From NCBI RefSeq assembly GCF_002086275.1, contig NZ_MVHT01000060.1:1-40975 (forward strand): DNA of 40,975 nt, written 5' to 3'. This document shows, piece by piece, positions 38,163-40,975 of the stretch. This stretch comes from Mycobacterium intermedium. GTDB taxonomy: Bacteria; Actinomycetota; Actinomycetes; Mycobacteriales; Mycobacteriaceae. Position 1 is the first letter of the stretch; the number at the start of each line of letters is the position of its first letter. Made by a program: the position numbers and the translations under genes. A model generated the notes under the pieces. It was not told the origin of the DNA. It saw only the letters and a list, made by a program, of their open reading frames with translations, and searched no databases.

Positions 38163-39791
38163 TCAGGCCAGTTCGATCAGATCCCGGTAGTCGTCAGACC
38201 AATGGTCCTCGGTGCCGTCCGGCAGCAGCACGACGCGCTGCGGGTCCAGCGCCTCGGCGGCACCCGGGTCGTGGGTCACCAGCACCACCGCGCCCTGGTA
38301 GCTGCGCAGCGCGTCGAGCACCTGCTCGCGTGAGGCCGGGTCGAGGTTGTTGGTCGGCTCGTCGAGCAGCAACACGTTGGCGGTGGAGGCCACCAGCCCG
38401 GCCAGCGCGAGCCGGGTCTTCTCGCCACCGGACAGCGTCCCCGCGGGTTGTTCCAGCTGCGGCCCGGTGAACATGAACGCCCCGAGCAGGCCGCGCAGCT
38501 CCTGCTCCCCGGAATCGGGAGCGGCGTGGCGGATGTTCTCCCAGACCGTCGCGTCGTTGTCGAGCGTGTCGTGCTCCTGCGCGAAATAGCCGATGCGCAA
38601 ACCGTGTCCGGGTTCCAGGCCCCCGGCGTCGGGTTTCTCCACTCCGGCCAGTAGTCGCAACAGTGTCGTCTTGCCGGCGCCGTTGAGCCCCAGCACGACG
38701 ACGCGGGAGCCGCGGTCGATGGCCAGATCGACACCGGAGAACACCTCAAGGGATCCGTAATTCTTGGTCAAGCCCTTGGCCACCAACGGTGTTCGACCGC
38801 ACGGGGCGGGGGTGGGAAATTTGATCCGGGCCACCTTGTCGGCGACGCGCTCGGCGTCGAGTGCCGCCATCATCCGATCCGCGCGGCGCAACATATTCTG
38901 CGCCGCAACGGCTTTGGTGGCCTTGGCGCCGAGCTTGGCGGCCTGGCTGCGCAGCGCGGCGGCTTTGCGTTCGGCGTTGGCGCGTTCCCGACGGCGACGC
39001 TGCTCGTCGGTGGCCCGGGCGTCCAGGTACTTCTGCCAGCCCATGTTGTAGACGTCCATCTCGCCGCGTACGGCGTCGAGGAACCACACGCGATTGACGA
39101 CGTCGGATATCAGGTCCACGTTGTGGCTGATCATCACCAACCCGCCGGTGTGGGCGCGCAGGAAATCCCGCAGCCAACCGACCGAGTCGGCGTCGAGGTG
39201 GTTGGTGGGCTCGTCAAGCAACAGGGTGGTGGACGAGCCGGCGCCGGTGTCCGAGGCGGCGAACAGGATGCGCGCCAGCTCCACCCGGCGCCGCTGCCCA
39301 CCCGACAGGGTGCGCAACTGCTGCGTCAGGACCCGGTCGGGCAACCCGAGGCTGGCACAAATCCGGCCCGCCTCGCTTTCGGCGCCGTAGCCGCCCAGCG
39401 CCACGAAGCGCTCCTCGAGTTGGCCGTAGCGGCGGATCGCTCGGTCGCGCGCCTCGTCGTCGGCCACTTCGGCCATCAACGCCTGCTGCTTTTCCAATTC
39501 GGTCAGCAGCGTGTCGAGGCCGCGGGCCGACAGCACCCGGTCGCGCGCCAAGACATCGAGGTCGCCCTCTTTGGGATCCTGGGGCAGATAGCCGATCTCG
39601 CCCTTGCGGACCACCGATCCGGCATAGGGCTGGGTCTCCCCCGCCAGGATGCGCAGGGTGGTCGTCTTACCCGCGCCGTTGCGTCCGACCAACCCAATGC
39701 GGTCGCCCGGTTGCACCCGCAGGTCGGGTCCGTCAGGTGAGAGCAGGATGCGCGCACCAGCGCGGACCTCGAGGTCCGTAGCCGTGATCAC
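38163..39791 (-). CDS. ABC-F family ATP-binding protein
   Basis: A 542-residue protein with two ABC ATPase domains and no membrane segments, the ABC-F (EttA/Uup-like) layout. Domain 1: Walker A GRNGAGKT, signature LSGGQRRRVEL, Walker B LLLDEPTNHLD. The linker (about 255-320) is charged and basic (DEQRRRRERANAERKAA). Domain 2: Walker A GLNGAGKT, signature LSGGEKTRLAL, Walker B LLLDEPTNNLD. Such proteins act on the ribosome, as translation factors or in resistance to ribosome-targeting drugs. Same length as M. tuberculosis Rv1473, earlier labelled a macrolide transporter. It converges with the LuxR-type gene with 3 bases between the ends. Confidence 0.93.
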   Translation of the reverse strand: MITATDLEVRAGARILLSPDGPDLRVQPGDRIGLVGRNGAGKTTTLRILAGETQPYAGSVVRKGEIGYLPQDPKEGDLDVLARDRVLSARGLDTLLTELEKQQALMAEVADDEARDRAIRRYGQLEERFVALGGYGAESEAGRICASLGLPDRVLTQQLRTLSGGQRRRVELARILFAASDTGAGSSTTLLLDEPTNHLDADSVGWLRDFLRAHTGGLVMISHNVDLISDVVNRVWFLDAVRGEMDVYNMGWQKYLDARATDEQRRRRERANAERKAAALRSQAAKLGAKATKAVAAQNMLRRADRMMAALDAERVADKVARIKFPTPAPCGRTPLVAKGLTKNYGSLEVFSGVDLAIDRGSRVVVLGLNGAGKTTLLRLLAGVEKPDAGGLEPGHGLRIGYFAQEHDTLDNDATVWENIRHAAPDSGEQELRGLLGAFMFTGPQLEQPAGTLSGGEKTRLALAGLVASTANVLLLDEPTNNLDPASREQVLDALRSYQGAVVLVTHDPGAAEALDPQRVVLLPDGTEDHWSDDYRDLIELA

Positions 39792-39812
39792 ATTCGCTCC
39801 CCTTTTGTCGGA

Positions 39813-40622
39813 TTACTTGTCGTCGGTGAAGACCGGCGGCCGCTTCTCGGCGCGGGCCGCCACGGCTTCTTCGAAGTTCGCTGTGAGCAACCGCACGAAC
39901 AGCTGCCCCAACCCCTCGGCCTGCATGTGGCCCTCCAGGCTGGAAGCATCCAGTCCACTCCACAGAGTGCGTTTGGTCAACTCGATTCCCGGCCGCGAGA
40001 ACGCCGCCATGCGTGCGGCGATCGCGTAGCAGGTGTCGAGCAGCTGGGCTTCCGGCACCTGACAGGAAACCAAACCGATCCGCTCGGCTTCCTCGGCGCT
40101 GACGTCGCGGCCGGTCAGCATGATCTCGAATGCCCGCGACGAGCCGATCGCACGGGGCAGCAAATAGCTGAGCCCCAGCTCGCTGGCCGTCAGGCCGTTG
40201 TTGATGCCGGCGGCGCGGAAGTAGGCGGTGGTCGAGGCCACTCGGATGTCGGCAGCGAGCGCCAGGCACAACCCGCCACCGATGGCCGGGCCGTTGACCG
40301 CGGCGATCACCGGTTGGTGCAGCCGGCGCAGCGCCAGGATGACGTCGTCGAGCAACTCCATGGAGCGCAGCGCGTAGGTCGGGCGCGTCAGGTCTTCGAC
40401 GTGTGGCACCGTGCCCGCCGACTTGTGGTCTGCGCCCGAGGAGAAGCCGCGACCGGCTCCGGTGAGCACCACCACACGCACGGAGTTGTCGTATGTGACC
40501 TGTTCCAGCGTCTCCTTGAGGGGCACCATGACGTCGAACGCCATGGAGTTCATCCGCTCCGGCCGGTTGAGGGTGATCAGCGCGATCTCGGGCCGTGGGT
40601 ATTCCAGAAGGACCAAACTCAC
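39813..40622 (-). CDS. echA12: Enoyl-CoA hydratase/isomerase family protein EchA12
   Basis: A 269-residue crotonase-fold protein matching EchA12 (Rv1472). The oxyanion-hole segments are GFSSGADHKSAG (about 65-76) and VNGPAIGGGLCLALAADIRVA; a candidate catalytic glutamate is in TASELGLSYLLPR. The exact reaction is not known for this paralogue. An in-frame TAA upstream rules out a long N-terminal extension, so GTG 40622 is the likely start; its Shine-Dalgarno is weak. In M. tuberculosis the gene sits beside trxB1, as here. Confidence 0.92.
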   Translation of the reverse strand: MSLVLLEYPRPEIALITLNRPERMNSMAFDVMVPLKETLEQVTYDNSVRVVVLTGAGRGFSSGADHKSAGTVPHVEDLTRPTYALRSMELLDDVILALRRLHQPVIAAVNGPAIGGGLCLALAADIRVASTTAYFRAAGINNGLTASELGLSYLLPRAIGSSRAFEIMLTGRDVSAEEAERIGLVSCQVPEAQLLDTCYAIAARMAAFSRPGIELTKRTLWSGLDASSLEGHMQAEGLGQLFVRLLTANFEEAVAARAEKRPPVFTDDK

Positions 40623-40658
40623 CCTGCAAGGTTACGGAAGGTCCTCCGAATCCTCTCC

Positions 40659-40898
40659 TCAGACCTCTCTGGGTTGCGCGGCGTCCACGTCGAAGTCCCT
40701 GAGCTGCTGCACCAGGCTCTCCAGAGCCGCCGGCGGCAGGGCCCCCGCCTGGTTGAACAGCAACTTGCCCTTCTTGAACGCCATCAACGTCGGGATCGAT
40801 TGGATCTGAGCGGCAGCGGCCAGCTCCTGCTCGGCTTCGGTGTCCACCTTGGCGTAGACGATGTCGGGGTGCTTTTCCGACGACGCCTCGAAGGTAGG
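40659..40898 (-). pseudogene. trxB1: Thioredoxin TrxB1, truncated by an insertion element
   Basis: The 79 C-terminal residues of a thioredoxin remain, from PTFEASSEKHPDI through the cis-proline segment SIPTLMAFKKGKLLFNQAG to PREV. They match TrxB1 (Rv1471). Homology stops at codon CCT (40898-40896). The next base upstream starts the insertion element, so the first third of the protein with the WCGPC redox motif is separated. A chimeric frame could start at an ATG inside the element (40922), but it would have no catalytic cysteines and cannot act as a thioredoxin. The missing part should lie beyond the other end of the element, outside the window. Confidence 0.85.
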
Positions 40899-40975
40899 TG
40901 AACCACCCCGGGTTTGATGCACACCTTCTTTCGAGGGAAGGTTGTTCGCATCATGGCGAAGAGGTACGACGAGGA
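40899..40975 (+). mobile_element. Left end of an IS3-family insertion sequence
   Basis: The sequence from 40899 begins TGAACCACCCCGGGTTTGAT, very like the terminal inverted repeat of IS6110 and other IS3-family elements, which starts TGAACCGCCCCGG. It lies exactly where thioredoxin homology ends and is followed 54 bases on by the start of a transposase-like frame. The element runs off the right edge. Its group and completeness cannot be judged. Confidence 0.8.
40953..40975 (+). CDS. IS3-family transposase OrfA, first codons only
   Basis: ATG 40953 opens a frame reading MAKRYDE at the window edge, the kind of start seen in IS3 OrfA proteins (a short lead, then a basic-aromatic KRY/RRY motif before the HTH). 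GGGAAGG lies about 11 bases upstream. Only seven codons are visible, so the call rests mainly on the inverted repeat before it. Confidence 0.55.

Noticed and set aside
40659..40922. An intact short thioredoxin-like gene starting at 40922
   Set aside because: The first eight codons lie inside the insertion element end, and the protein would lack the CxxC motif.

Overview
This window is mycobacterial chromosome. Codon use is GC-rich, and most of the genes run in the same order, inverted, as the Rv1471-Rv1497 segment of Mycobacterium tuberculosis: trxB1, echA12, ABC-F ATPase, small HTH protein, acnR, acn, Rv1476-like, ripA, ripB, moxR1, DUF58, VWA protein, fabG1, inhA, hemZ, Rv1486c-like, NfeD, SPFH, DoxX, Rv1491c-like, mutA, mutB, meaB, lipL. 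A PE_PGRS gene at the left edge points to a slow grower of the kansasii/marinum/tuberculosis side of the genus. Several differences (no mazEF4 between mutB and meaB, extra two-component system, protease, P450 and large LuxR-type regulator) argue against the M. tuberculosis complex itself. Family and gene names come from recognition of the proteins, not from a database search.

Layout. 1-3860 is an accessory stretch: a partial PE_PGRS gene, an amidase, an unidentified 231-residue protein, decayed-looking spacers and a set of paired palindromic promoter sites. 3860-10379 is the methylmalonyl-CoA mutase operon (mutA-mutB-meaB, then lipL). 10560-12142 holds a TVP38/DedA-type membrane protein and a membrane-anchored trypsin-like protease. 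12157-12512 is a five-copy 73-bp tandem repeat. 12603-15736 is a two-component system divergent from two paralogous proline-rich membrane proteins. 15795-17947 is NfeD-SPFH-DoxX. 18902-21557 is the mycolic acid and haem operon fabG1-inhA-hemZ, divergent from a polytopic membrane protein. 23246-28616 is the cell-wall operon ripA-ripB-moxR1-DUF58-VWA. 29627-33016 is aconitase with its TetR repressor. 33339-38159 is a P450 divergent from an adenylate-cyclase/ATPase/LuxR protein. 38163-40898 is ABC-F, echA12 and the remains of trxB1.

Points most worth attention: (1) trxB1 is cut by an IS3-family element whose left end, starting at 40899, runs off the window, leaving a thioredoxin fragment without its CxxC motif; (2) two promoter regions 1.8 kb apart, ahead of the PE_PGRS gene and the amidase, each carry two copies of TAGAA-N4-TTCCAG exactly 23 bp apart, with a -10-like hexamer overlapping the proximal copy; (3) a 61-bp palindromic element occurs at 6187-6247 and again, in the opposite orientation, at 34663-34723; (4) a 73-bp hairpin-containing VNTR lies between convergent genes; (5) a two-component system sits beside two related proline-rich membrane proteins, and an 11-bp-spaced direct repeat typical of OmpR-family sites precedes one of them. 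Recognisable regulatory sites include an AcnR operator ahead of acn, an MtrA-like repeat ahead of ripA, and the conserved fabG1 promoter.
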